NCBI RefSeq assembly: GCF_019578655.1
Contig: NC_063261.1
Span: 18,776,216-18,840,215 of the forward strand
DNA length: 64,000 nucleotides
Origin: Ricinus communis
Lineage: Eukaryota > Streptophyta > Magnoliopsida > Malpighiales > Euphorbiaceae
Reading direction: 5' to 3'
A program made the position numbers and the translations under genes. Positions within the stretch are counted from its first letter, which is position 1. Each line of letters opens with the position of its first letter. The notes beneath the pieces were generated by a model. That model ran no database searches. It was given only the letters and a program-made list of their open reading frames with translations, and had not been told where the DNA came from. This document shows, piece by piece, positions 11,721-22,190 of this stretch.

Positions 11721-12432
11721 ATTATTATTAGGATTTTTAAATTTCTCTTTTCTATAGAAACTTTTATTCCCATTCTGGAGATTTTGATTATACCCTTTAT
11801 GAATTTCAATCTTTCTTTACGGATACATTCATAAAATTTCGTAGAGTTGCAATGTTGATAGTAAGAACTTTTGTATTAATATTCTCGCAATTAAACTCAT
11901 TTAAAGACTAAAAAGTCTATTTGTAGTTTAAAATAACCACTGAGTGAAGTATGCAAATCACCGAGTTACAAATTAAAAGAGATTTGTCAATGCGATTGAA
12001 ACTTATGAATATAAATTTTTACTATACAAGTGGGATTTTTTTTATAGCATTTATTGATTGTAATGATCTTTATTTTTATTATTATTAGGATTTTTTTATT
12101 GCTCTTTTTATAGAATTTTTTATTCCTATTATGGAGATTTTGATTATACATTTTATGAGATTTTAATCTTCTTTTATGGATACATTCATGGAATTTCATG
12201 GAGTTGCAAAATTGATAGTAAGAATTTTTGTATTAATATTCTCACAATCAAACTCATTTCTAAAAAGTCGATTTGTGATTTAAAATAACCACTAAGTGAA
12301 GCGTGCAAATCATCGAGTTGCAAATTAAAAGAGCTTTGTCAATGCGATTGAAGGTTATAAATGTAATTTCTTACAATACAAGTGGGTTTTTTTAGCATTT
12401 ATTGATTGTAATGACCTTTATTTTTATTATTG
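11721..12432. repeat. Two-copy tandem repeat with a period of about 357 bp
   Basis: Copy 1 starts at 11,721 and copy 2 at 12,078, both with ATTATTATTAGGATTTTT. Shared landmarks are GGAGATTTTGATTATA, GTGCAAATCA/ATGCAAATCA, TTTGTCAATGCGATTGAA and TTTATTGATTGTAATGA. Copies look about 85-90% identical. No coding potential is evident. It is absent from the other tandem units, so it arrived or arose in unit 2. Sequence type unknown. Confidence 0.75.
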
Positions 12433-12509
12433 AGCAAATTGCACTTTATATTTTTCAATGAATGAAATATTCATGATTTCTATAAAAAGAAAAAAAAAAG
12501 GAATACAAT

Positions 12510-13156
12510 CTATTTACAAATAAAATGAATTCCATAATAATTTCAACTAGACATAATATGAGAAATGTTTGTAAAACTCAAGAACGTTTAGGCAGTATTA
12601 CACTATTATTATATTATCAAATCTCACAAATTGTTCTAAGTTCTTTGTTAAATCAAATACACACTAATTTCCATCATTCTAAGTTAATTAAAAGATTCGT
12701 AATGAAAGAAAGTACTTTCATCCTTGTGATTAGGCTTAAAATCCCTTGAATTGCTTTCATAAATAATAATCTTGCAAGTCAACAAGAGGGAAAGCTGCCA
12801 TGCATGGATTTCATCATTACTAGCATCCAAAATATTCCCTTTAGGAAAGCTCCGCTCCCTTCACCATAAATAGAATTTTGACCAATCAGGGGAATACTTC
12901 TTGCAATGAAAACTTGCAAGTTTCGTGAGACACCCTTCACATGTGATTTAGCCCACCTATGCCACTGAATCCCCGTATCTCACCCTCAAATCTCATCTTT
13001 TACAATCCAGAGCTAATGGGTATCAACATATATAACCTACTTCAATTCCCTTTCATCCTTATCCAATCTTTAGCCAAAAGACCAAAGGCTGGATGAGATT
13101 AGTTAGATTAGCTCAAGATAGTGGATGAAACACCTTGATTCGACAAGAGCATATGA
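12510..13156. repeat. Start of tandem unit 3
   Basis: 12,525-12,580 matches the end of a unit (near 21,640). It is joined directly to the GTATTACACTA block that lies about 400 bp downstream of the SQE exon in other units. The SQE terminal exon has therefore been deleted here. From 12,590 it aligns with 1,205-1,700 and 22,465-23,030. No gene seen. Confidence 0.65.
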
Positions 13157-13433
13157 GAATTTTGGTCATTGCACAATATTACTATAATGCTAACTATGAA
13201 GTATTTCCCATGTAATATTTGTTTATGTCATGGTTTTAGTTCATGATTAGAAACTCTAACAGATTTCCAATTAGGTGGGTCGTTATAAGAGTGAATATGA
13301 ATATCTTTTTAGTCCAGGATTCTCATATAAATAATTTCCTCCACCCTTTCAGTTATTACTGAATCTACATCTTAACCTAGGTTTAAACAAGATGCATTAA
13401 ACTCCAATAGTACGTCGCTATAGAATAAATATT
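13157..13433. repeat. Left copy of the duplication flanking the LTR elements, about 280 bp
   Basis: AATTTTGGTCATTGCACAAT through TAGAATAAATATTTTAGAAA is repeated at 19,803-20,085 with only scattered differences (about 95% identity by eye). That is much closer than any other pair of tandem units. The two copies bracket the whole gypsy/Copia insertion. Confidence 0.75.
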
Positions 13434-13584
13434 TTAGAAAACTTAAACTAAATAAATATGTACAAATAAAATAAAATAAATAAATAAATAAAATCATAAA
13501 ATAATAAGAAAGAAAAAAAATGGCTAAATTAACAAATAGCAAATTTCACTCTAGTTTTCAAACAGCTCCCCGGCAACGGCGCTA

Positions 13585-15027
13585 AAAACTTAGTGAGCTC
13601 TTTATGCAACCTACACCTAAGGCAGTGAACCTACCGATGCAGCCTAGCACTAGTGAGTATCAAGGTCGTATCCCTGGAGATCGGGTGAACCTAGAGTTAC
13701 TACTGTTTACTATGTTATCTAGTCTGAAATAGGGTGTGAAAGTTCTAACGTACCAGCTAATGGTTATGAGTGCAAATAAGTAAATGAAGGACAACGAACA
13801 ATCAAAAGACAATTGCAAGGAGAGAAACAAACCCAAAAGGGAGCATAAGTGATGGAATTCTAAAGATGAATTTTATGGATTGCCGATCTTGCTTACCCGT
13901 GCCTAAATCCTGAATTGAATCTCGGTTCCTCTCTCGAGCTTACCGAATTCCTAAACCTGCACTAATCTAATGGAATCTCTTCCTATCGGATTACTACAGA
14001 TTAGTATTAAGTATGATTTAAAACTATTAAGAGTTATTAACTATGATTTAAAACTATTAAGAGTTATTAATTCTTAATCCGGCGAGTAAATCAACATTAT
14101 CTCTAAGTGTTAACTACTAGTCCTTACTATTCAATGTCCAGTTGTAACAAGCATTTCTCAATGTCAAGAAACAACCCAATAAACAATTAATTCAACGTCT
14201 CAAATTAACTGAATCAAAATTTTATTACTAAATAGCAAGAAGACTGCAAGAATGACAATTATAAAACTAAGAATTAAGCATAATCCATCAACAAAGGTGA
14301 ACCCCAATGGGTTCAAAAGATCTAGCTACCCATGTTCATGGTTAAAGCAATTGGGGAACAAAATAAGGAAAAGAAAATTAAAGGCATGTACACCCTTCTC
14401 TTTCAAGCTGAATGAAAAACCCTAAATTTGCAAATTCGAAATCTCAAACCCTAGTTGCCTCTTGCTCGATTTGAGGACCAATCAGTGAACCTCGCCCAAT
14501 CTTCAATCTATGAAGGAAATCCGATTGAAACCTTGATCCAAGTCTCATTTTTTCTTGGTTTCAGCTCAAAAAATCCTTAGAGAGAGAAAAATTAGGCTTT
14601 TGGATGTTCTAGCCTTAGCCTCCCCTTTTTCTTTCCTCTTTTCATTCTTTTAACTATTCCCCCTGTCGCCGCTAACACGACCGTGTTCTTGGCCGTGTTG
14701 GGGACACGGGCTGGTGTTCCTGGCCGTGTTACTCTCTATGGTCGTGCTCCCTAAGAACTTCCTTTTCTTTGACATTTTGATGCACGCAACACGGCTGTGT
14801 TGATGCCCGTGTTAGGAACACGGCCATGTTCAGCTTCCTAATGCTCGTTTCGGCAGCTTTGACGTCCAATTATGCTCCAATTCTTTCCTTTTTCATTCTT
14901 TGACTTCTTTTGGGCCTAATGCACATAAACATACACATAGGGTGAGTGTTGATTCCAATTCACATCCAAATATCCATAAAATCGATCTTAAAAACCCCAT
15001 TTAGATGTGTGTATTTTACGCACATCA
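13585..15027 (-). repeat. Gypsy-like 3' LTR
   Basis: About 1.44 kb. In minus orientation it starts TGATGTGCGTAAAATACACA, next to the polypurine tract. It matches 18,110-19,377 closely. Compared with that copy it carries a tandem duplication of about 30 bp near 14,010-14,070 (GATTTAAAACTATTAAGAGT twice) and a longer CACGG-rich block at 14,680-14,840. The 3' terminus next to the primer-binding site is approximate. Confidence 0.72.
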
Positions 15028-15045
15028 AATAACCCCACACTTAGC
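15028..15045 (-). other. Polypurine tract
   Basis: On the minus strand AAGTGTGGGGTTATT directly precedes the LTR start TGATGTG. This is the expected place and composition for second-strand priming in a gypsy-type element. Confidence 0.55.
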
Positions 15046-16756
15046 TCATTGCTTGTCCTCAAGCAATCAAAAGTAAAGTAAGGAAAATAAACCACTAAGA
15101 AACAATACCTAAACTGACAGGCAAGCTAGAGAGCTCCTGCACATATCTTTAACAAGCGCAAGTCAAACAAAAAGAAAAAAAGCAATCAATTCAAGTATCA
15201 CAACCAAGATGCCAATAATTCACACAATACTGTCTCAACAAAATTATTCAGAACCAACTCCTCACCAGATTCACTCTAAATCACTCAAAGTGTTTAAAGG
15301 GTAGTGTTTAATCGCTCAATACATCAGCTACTGCCTTACTTACTATATGCTTGCTCTTAAATCCTACTCCTACCACTTATGGAGAGTCAACAACCATGTC
15401 AAGAGGTCTTTATAAAGGTTGTAATGGGGATTAGGTAAGGGTAGGTAAATTTGGTTAGAGTTGAACCTATGGTGTTCTGCAATGAAATACATGACCTGCA
15501 TACAACCCACAATGATCACAAGGGGTAAACAATGGACAGTAGTCCAAGGGAAATAGGAATCAAGTCAAAATGTTTAGCTCACTTACTTTCTTTCTTTTCA
15601 TCACCTTTCCCTCTTATTCTTTTTTTCTTTTCTTTTCTTTTTCTTCTTTCTTTTTTTTCATAAGGGAAGAACATTCACATAATAGAGTGAATTTCTTTTT
15701 GGATTGAAGTAAGCTGCTACAAGATTCCAACGTTATTCCCAAGATAAAAATTCCCAATAAGAACAACTCATATGCAAAATCATAACCCAAAGCAGAATAA
15801 AACTAAGTGGTAATGGAATATGATAAAAGAAAATGGTGAAAGAGGGGGTTATCTACAGAATCAATAAACGAATGAAGGCTATTTGGCTAGAATGAAAACC
15901 TAAGTGCCTCTATCATACCAAAGTGTTAAACTCTCATTGTGGCCCTCATAAGCATTACCGAGCAAGTTCTAAAAGTAAAGATAGTAATTGGCACTCTCAA
16001 CAAGAAATAAATACAAGCATATAAAGTGTATGCTTACAATTTAGGCTCAATTTCTCACAAGTGTGCTTTTGAGTAGGTTCCAAATAAAAATCATCAAAAC
16101 AGAATTAAATAAACCAAAGCAACTTAGTGCAAAACTCAAACTAATTATCTTACATTCTTCCGCAAAACTCAACACTATCGGTTTTACCCGATCACATGGA
16201 CATAAACAGGATTTGAAAAGCAAGTCAACAGTAAGAGCATCGAAACAAAGTGAAAATTTTTTAAAATTTTACAAAAAATTGCACAAAGAATAAACAAATA
16301 ACTGATATGGAATAAATGAAATGTGATATATACACTAGAAAAGGATCTGAATTTCATATACAAAATAATAGAATATGAAAGTAAGTATATATTGATATCA
16401 CCACTCCACACTTGAAGGACACACTGTCCTCAGTGTACAAAATATATGAAATGAAAAAGGAAAAAGAAACTAATACTGCCTTGATTATGGCTCCGGAGTG
16501 AAAATAGGTGCATCAGCAGGTATATCAGAGGGTTGGCTAGTCTGTGGTAGAGGAATGGCTGCAAATAATAAAATAAAGAATTAAAATCAAAATTGAAACA
16601 AAAATTAAATAAAATATTAAAACTAAAACTAATAAAATGTTTCAAAATGAAAGGGTAAAAAAAATAAAAAAAAATAATAATAAAAAAAATAAAATAAAAT
16701 TTGGGGTGCCTCTGAAAAGCGCTTCTTTTTGATGTGATGAGTCTTCTTAGCTGGAC
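15046..16756. other. Non-coding internal region of the gypsy-like element
   Basis: Between the gag-like ORF and the polypurine tract no pol domain is visible in any frame. The stretch contains a pyrimidine-rich patch (15,590-15,660) and A-rich tracts (16,640-16,700). This absence is the basis for calling the element non-autonomous. Confidence 0.6.
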
Positions 16757-17932
16757 TCATGGTGAAAAGCAAACGGTGGGGATTGACGACCATCCATCCT
16801 TCTTCCAAGCAAATGGCTTCAAGTATCCACTTAAAGGGATAATCGTCGACTTCCTCTTCCCGACTATGAAGCAAGCTGCTAGTATGTTGGGCAAGACTCG
16901 CTCCTCGTATAATTGCACGTAGTCATGATGCTCTAGGGGCTCTTCCAATTTGAAAGCTGGAGTTTCACCAATTGGAAGGATCGATGGTTGGGCAATTTCT
17001 TCAGGAACGTTGATAGTTTTCTCTAGTCCTTGGCTTGGTTCACTTGCTAGAAGAAACTTGAGCTCCTCCAAGACTTCTTCATTGGATAACTTGTGCTCAT
17101 CTTCCATCATCAAAGGGACTTGTGAAAAATCTACCAACAATTCCTCTAACTGCAACTCAGCATCATCAACTGTACATTCCTGTTGATAGTCTTTCAGAGG
17201 AATTATGTTCGCCTCTTCCTTTTCTGGTTCCATCTCCATGTTCAAGAAATCGTCCTGCACAGAAGCATCATCGTCAAACATAGTAGATAAACCAGAAAAA
17301 TTCTCACCTGAACGCAAAGTGATGGCACTCAAATGCTCCTCGGATTCAGTAGCGTTTGATGGAGTTTCCAATTGCTCTTCACCTAGTAACTTGAAGATTA
17401 AGCCTACTTGATGCTCTATGTTGTTAATCGAGGCTTGTTGATCTTCAAGTATCCTCTCTGTTTGTTGGAATCTGTCATCAAGACTTGTAATGAACCTCAT
17501 CATCAGCTCCTCCGACACTAACTCTTCATCTTGAGTTGAAGGTGCAAGATTAGGCTGCTGATGTGGTTGCTGAGATTCTTGTGGTTCTAGGCCATCTAAG
17601 CTCCATCCATAGGGTGAATGAGTGCTCCACTCTTGATTATAGGTGCTTCCATACGAGTCATTTGGCCAATTGCCCGTATAATTCACCTGTTCACAGTTAT
17701 AAGAATAAGGAGTAAAATCACTACACAATGGACAATCATTACTCAAATGTAAACCACAATAAAAATCACAAAAAACTTGAGATGAAAGGATAGGAGTGGA
17801 AAGTTGATCGGTAGCCCTGCAAAACGATTCCACTCGAGCTTCTAAAGATGCACGGGTATCCCAATTTTTAGCACTCTCTTGGTTCCTATTCCCATTTTCC
17901 AATGCGTCATACAAAGAGTTTGAGTTTAGCAT
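16757..17932 (-). CDS. Gag-like ORF of the non-autonomous element
   Basis: An uninterrupted 391-codon ORF on the minus strand, starting about 160 bp inside the primer-binding site. Residues 55-70 show a zinc-knuckle-like arrangement (C55, C59, H62, C67, C70; local sequence CDFYCGLHLSNDCPLC). Residues 203-210 read AITLRSGE, matching the AIT-RSG motif of Athila/Tat-type gag proteins. Between them are a Gln/Pro-rich segment (118-134) and a coiled-coil-like part (145-185). The C-terminal half is very acidic (about 215-330) and unlike standard gag. That the frame is still open suggests fairly recent activity or selection. No protease or pol follows. The exact function is unknown. Confidence 0.6.
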   Translation of the reverse strand: MLNSNSLYDALENGNRNQESAKNWDTRASLEARVESFCRATDQLSTPILSSQVFCDFYCGLHLSNDCPLCSDFTPYSYNCEQVNYTGNWPNDSYGSTYNQEWSTHSPYGWSLDGLEPQESQQPHQQPNLAPSTQDEELVSEELMMRFITSLDDRFQQTERILEDQQASINNIEHQVGLIFKLLGEEQLETPSNATESEEHLSAITLRSGENFSGLSTMFDDDASVQDDFLNMEMEPEKEEANIIPLKDYQQECTVDDAELQLEELLVDFSQVPLMMEDEHKLSNEEVLEELKFLLASEPSQGLEKTINVPEEIAQPSILPIGETPAFKLEEPLEHHDYVQLYEERVLPNILAACFIVGKRKSTIIPLSGYLKPFAWKKDGWSSIPTVCFSP

Positions 17933-18091
17933 TGAACCTCCTTATCATTCACTATCTGAATCATAAACTTAAACTAAATAAATATGTACAAATAAAATAA
18001 AATAAATAAACAAAAAAATCATAAAATAATAAGAAAGAAAAAAAATGGCTAAATTAACAAATAGCAAATTTCACTCTAGTTTTCAAACAGC

Positions 18092-18109
18092 TCCCCGGCA
18101 ACGGCGCCA
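18092..18109 (-). other. Primer-binding site, tRNA-Asp type
   Basis: The minus strand reads TGGCGCCGTTGCCGGGGA, the standard primer-binding site of Athila/Tat-type gypsy elements. A copy with one change (TAGCGCC...) is at 13,567-13,584 beyond the other LTR, which gives the strand and boundary of the element. Confidence 0.8.
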
Positions 18110-19377
18110 AAAACTTAATGAGCTCTTTATGCAACCTACACCTAAGGCAGTGAACCTACCGATGCAGCCTAGTACTAGTGAGTATCAAGGTCGTATCCCT
18201 GAAGATCGGGTGAACCTAGAGTTACTACCGTTTACTATGTTATCTAGTCTGAAATAGGGTGTGAAAGTTCTAACGTACCAGCTAATGGTTATGAGTGCAA
18301 ATAAGTAAATGAAGGACAACGAACAATCAAAAGACAATTGCAAGGAGAGAAACAAACCCAAAAGGGAGCGTAAGTGATGGAATTCTAAAGATGAATTTTA
18401 TGGATTGCCGATCTTGCTTACCCGTGCCTAAATCCAGAATTGAATCCCGGTTCCTCTCTCGAGCTTACCGAATTCCTAAACTTGCACTAATCTAATGGAA
18501 TCTCTTCCTATCGGATTACTACAGATTAGCATTAAGTATGATTTAAAACTATTAAGAGTTATTAATTCTTAATCCGGCGAGTAAATCAACCTTATCTCTA
18601 AGTGTTAACTACTAGTCCTTACTATTCAATGTCCACTTGTAACAAGCATTTCTCAATGTCAAGAAACAACCCAATAAACAATTAATTCAACGTCTCAAAT
18701 TAATTGAATCAAACTTTTATTACTAAATAGCAAGAAGATTGCAAGAATGACAATTATAAAACTAACAATTAAGCATAATCCATCAACAAAGGTGAACCCC
18801 AATGCGTTCAAAAGATCTAGCTACCCATGTTCATGGTTAAAGCAATTGGGGAACAAAATAAGGAAAAGAAAATTAAAGGCATGTACACCCTTCTCTTTCA
18901 AGCTGAATGAAAAACCCTAAATTTGCAAATTCGAAATCTCAAACCCTAGTTGCCTCTTGCTCGATTTGAGAACCAATCAGCGAACCTCGCCCAATCTTCA
19001 ATCTATGAAGGGAATCCGATTGAAACCTTGATCCAAGTCTCCTTTCTTCTTGGTTTTAGCTCAGAAAATCCTTAGAGAGAGAAAAATTAGGCTTTTGGAC
19101 GTTCTAACCCTAGCCTCCCCTTTTTCTTTCCTCTCTTCGTTCTTTTAACTATTCCCCCTGTCGCCGCCAACACGGTCGTGTTGGGGACACGGGCTGGTGT
19201 TCCTGGCCGTGTTACTCTCTGTGGCCGTGCTCCCTAAGAACTTCCTTTTCTTTGATGTTTTGATGCACGCAACACGACTGTGTTGATGCCCGTGTTAGGA
19301 ACACGGCCATGTTCAGCTTCCTGATGCTCGTACTTAGCTCGTTTCGGCAACTTTGACGTCCAATTATGCTCCAATTC
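18110..19377 (-). repeat. Gypsy-like 5' LTR, end-truncated
   Basis: About 1.27 kb matching 13,585-14,896. The equivalent of 14,897-15,027 is missing where the Copia-type LTR begins at 19,378. It lacks about 12 bp of the CACGG-rich block that the other LTR has near 14,686. LTR-LTR identity looks like 96-97% by eye, implying moderate age. Confidence 0.72.
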
Positions 19378-19802
19378 TGTTGACATTTAGGGATTTGTAT
19401 CTCTCCCACATTGTTAAGTTATTAATTTTTGAGGAGTATTTCTCCCACATTGCTAAGTTAACAATGTTGAGGTACCTTCCAAGCCTATATAATAGAGGCT
19501 TCACCTTGTTATTCTATCATCCCAAAAATAAGAGAAAAATATTAGAGAGTTAAGCAATTATTGTTCTCTTATTATAAAGAGAGAATTGTAATGTTTTCTC
19601 CTTTATAAATAGAGAATTTGTAACTCCTATTATTTTCTTATAGTAAAATTCTTCTATCCTTGCCCGTGGTTTTTACCCTAATTTGTTTAGGGGTTTTTCA
19701 CGTAAATCTGTGTGTTCGATTGTGTATTTTGTCTTACTTTATTTTTATTTTCTCAAATTATTAGCTGTGATTTTGCTCTATCAGGTTCATATTTTTCTAC
19801 AA
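19378..19802 (+). mobile_element. Solo Copia-type LTR
   Basis: It begins TGTTGACATTTAGGGATTTG and ends TTTTTCTACA. The inside is typical of plant Copia LTRs: a TATA box (CTATATAATAGAGGC, about 19,484), then AGGGGTTTTTCACGTAAATC and GATTTTGCTCTATCA near the 3' end. No internal region or second LTR is present. Flanking 5-mers (AATTC and ATTTT) do not match, so a target duplication is not visible. It interrupts the 5' LTR of the gypsy-like element. Confidence 0.65.
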
Positions 19803-20085
19803 TTTTGGTCATGGCACAATATTACTATAATGCTAACTATGAAGTATTTCCCATGTAATATTTGTTTATGTCATGGTTTTAGTTCATGATTAGAAACTCT
19901 AACAGATTTCCAATTAGGTGGGCTGTTATAAGAGTGAATATGAATATCTTTTTAGTCCAGGATTCTCATATAGACAATTTCCTCCACCCTTTCAATTACT
20001 ACTAAATCTACATCTTAACCTAGGTTTAAACAAGATGCATTAAACTCCAATATTACGTCGCTATAGAATAAATATTTTAAAAAAT
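19803..20085. repeat. Right copy of the duplication flanking the LTR elements, about 280 bp
   Basis: It starts right after the Copia LTR with ATTTTGGTCATGGCACAATA and ends at TAGAATAAATATTTTAAAAA. It is the near-identical partner of 13,157-13,433. After it, unit 3 continues normally. Confidence 0.75.
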
Positions 20086-22116
20086 TAAAAAAAATAGAAA
20101 ATTAGTGTCAAGTGCATCATATGGAAAATAAAGTAAAGCAAGTAACATCTTTACTAATAAGTATTGTGGTGAGTATTTTGCCTGAAAGAAGGCACGGAAA
20201 GAGTGAGAGTCAAGCTGAATTGTCATAAACAACAATCTAATCCTACTATAAATTACCATAATGTTGATAACCCTGAATATATTGGTATTGCATTTTCTTC
20301 CTTTCTTTTTATTTTCCTTCCGTTTTTGTGTGTGTTTTCTTAATACCTACATATTTTTAGCATTTATATATAACTCAAAATGGAAATAATAATAAATAAG
20401 AAAATCTTACAGGATTTAGAATATCTAAATGAATCTAAAATCATTATAGTAAAAATTATTTTAGATTTCACCATAATGATTCTAGATTATTACAGATTCT
20501 GTTATAATGATTTTAGATTTGTTTAGACATTTTCAGTTTTATAATGAGATTTCTTATTTATTATAATTTATTAATACAATGTATTCTGTCGCAATACCAT
20601 AGGCACTTGTATTACAGGGAGTTCTTGTTCTGTACGGTGGATTGCATGCACCGTTTGGTTGTTTCTTAAAATTAATTTCAAAATCTGAGGCTAATTAAAT
20701 TAAAATAGAGAGAATTTGTGAATAAATTTCAAATTAGTAGAGATAGACCAATGAGGTTGTAAATTTAAAATGGATTTCAGTTCTATTATATGAGCAATGT
20801 GTTAAGCATAAAATATATCCATCCTTATTTCAAATAAATAATTCATTTAGCTTAAACAATATGCTAAATATTGTAAAACCAAAGTGTCCTATGTTTCATA
20901 ATCAAATCCTTTACTTCAAGAGTTTGGTAAACACTAATAAGGTGGATTAAATATGATAATATCATCATTATTTCATGGACATATATATATTCAAAGAAAT
21001 CCCATGAATATTCCATCAAATCCCCTTACCTCAGTATTGATCTTTACAATTTAATATTATGTCGTCTTCGATTTGTAGCAAAATGATATGTCTTTCTTTG
21101 TGCAAGTTGCAGGTTGAAAGTGAAAAGAATTTATTTTTTTTCTATGCAAGTTAAAATTGGAAAATAAATCGATAAATTTTAGAACTGAAAAGACTAAAAA
21201 TTCTTTTATAAATTAGAAAGGACAATATCTCGCACGTATAAATAAGTCGATAAGCATCACTTAACACTTGAGAAGATCGGCTCACCGGTCAACCCTTTTT
21301 ATATTTACTCAAAATAAAATAAACCTTAAATAATCATTGATGTCGATAAGTTTACCATAAATATAATAGATTAGAACTAAGACTACTTTTTATATCATAT
21401 TTTGGTGAAATGAACTTTAAAACCTTTTAAAAAATTTTAATTGTAAATTCAATATTTATGTAGTTAGTTGAAATAATAGTTCATTTTATGCTTATAAAAT
21501 TTATAATACTTAATTTAAATTCTTTCAAAATAGATAAAATTTTCTAATAAGTTTTATACAGGTAGCCAAGTTAAGATATTTTATAAAACTAAACTACTCC
21601 CATTAATATTATTTGACTAAAAAAGGAATAAAATCTATTTACAAATAAAATGAATTCTATAATAATTTCAACCAAATGTTAGAAATACTTTTAGAAGATT
21701 TAGTTAATTATTTTATTCCATTCATATTCCTAATACAGTACGTTTTAATGTATATAGATATATTTTCAAACAACTCAAAATAGGGAACATAATTAATATG
21801 AACCAGGAAATTAAGCCTTTTCTGTCATTTCATGACATATTTTTTGCTTAATTGGCTTCAATGGAGGCCGAAATACATGATCTTGCAGACCTGAAACCAT
21901 TGTAATAGAATCATTAAATTCCCACATGAGTTTCAATTCTTATAATTAAAAAGAAATGGTATTTTTTTTTCTTTCTACTTTTGTTGAATTCCCATGAAAA
22001 TAACTTTAAAATAGTTTTAGAAGTAAAAGAAATAAAAATATGTCCAGCTAACTACATTTCTATTTCAAGTCACATCTATTATTTTCCTAAGATATTGTTT
22101 TTCTTTTCCCCTTTAG
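20086..22116. repeat. Remainder of tandem unit 3 spacer
   Basis: Non-coding. It follows the same order as unit 1 from 2,100 to 5,125, with the GCCTGAAAGAAGGCACGG block, a MITE copy at 20,388, and AT-rich spacer up to the next SQE exon. No gene was seen in this 2-kb stretch. Confidence 0.65.
20388..20565. mobile_element. Fold-back MITE, copy in unit 3
   Basis: An inverted-repeat element of about 178 bp. The left arm has AATAATAAATAAGAAAATCT and the right arm AATGAGATTTCTTATTTATT. It belongs to the same family and relative site as 2,330 and 23,635. Confidence 0.68.
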
Positions 22117-22190
22117 TTTGCATCTGGAATCAGTTTTTCCATATATACTAAAGGCTGAAGAAGTCAAATAAACGTTCTTCTCCGAAATCC
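22117..22190 (+). pseudogene. SQE terminal-exon remnant, second copy
   Basis: After a CCCCTTTAG acceptor it reads TTTGCATCTGGAATCAGTTT, matching the exon at 817. Translation gives LASGISF and then drifts out of frame within 20 codons; the KAEGV codons are still recognisable as AAGGCTGAAGAAGTC. Only this last exon of the gene is present here; the sequence upstream is spacer. Confidence 0.7.

Larger units (their letters stand above)
13434..19377 (-). mobile_element. Non-autonomous Ty3/gypsy-like LTR element (LARD-like)
   Basis: Two long repeats flank an internal region of about 3.1 kb. Read on the minus strand, the 5' LTR is 19,377-18,110, followed by a tRNA-Asp-type primer-binding site (18,109-18,092), a gag-like ORF (17,932-16,757), a non-coding stretch, a polypurine tract (15,045-15,028) and the 3' LTR (15,027-13,585). 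No protease, RT, RNase H or integrase is present, so it would need helper proteins. Beyond the 3' LTR, another primer-binding site and about 130 bp of internal sequence (13,584-13,434) repeat 18,109-17,966, pointing to recombination between tandem copies. The first ~130 bp of the 5' LTR are missing where the Copia LTR abuts. Confidence 0.78.

Noticed and set aside
11721..12432. CRISPR-like or satellite array
   Set aside because: There are only two long, diverged copies with no spacers; this is eukaryotic nuclear DNA.
16757..17932. Host protein-coding gene
   Set aside because: It lies between two LTRs next to a primer-binding site and carries the AITLRSGE gag motif.
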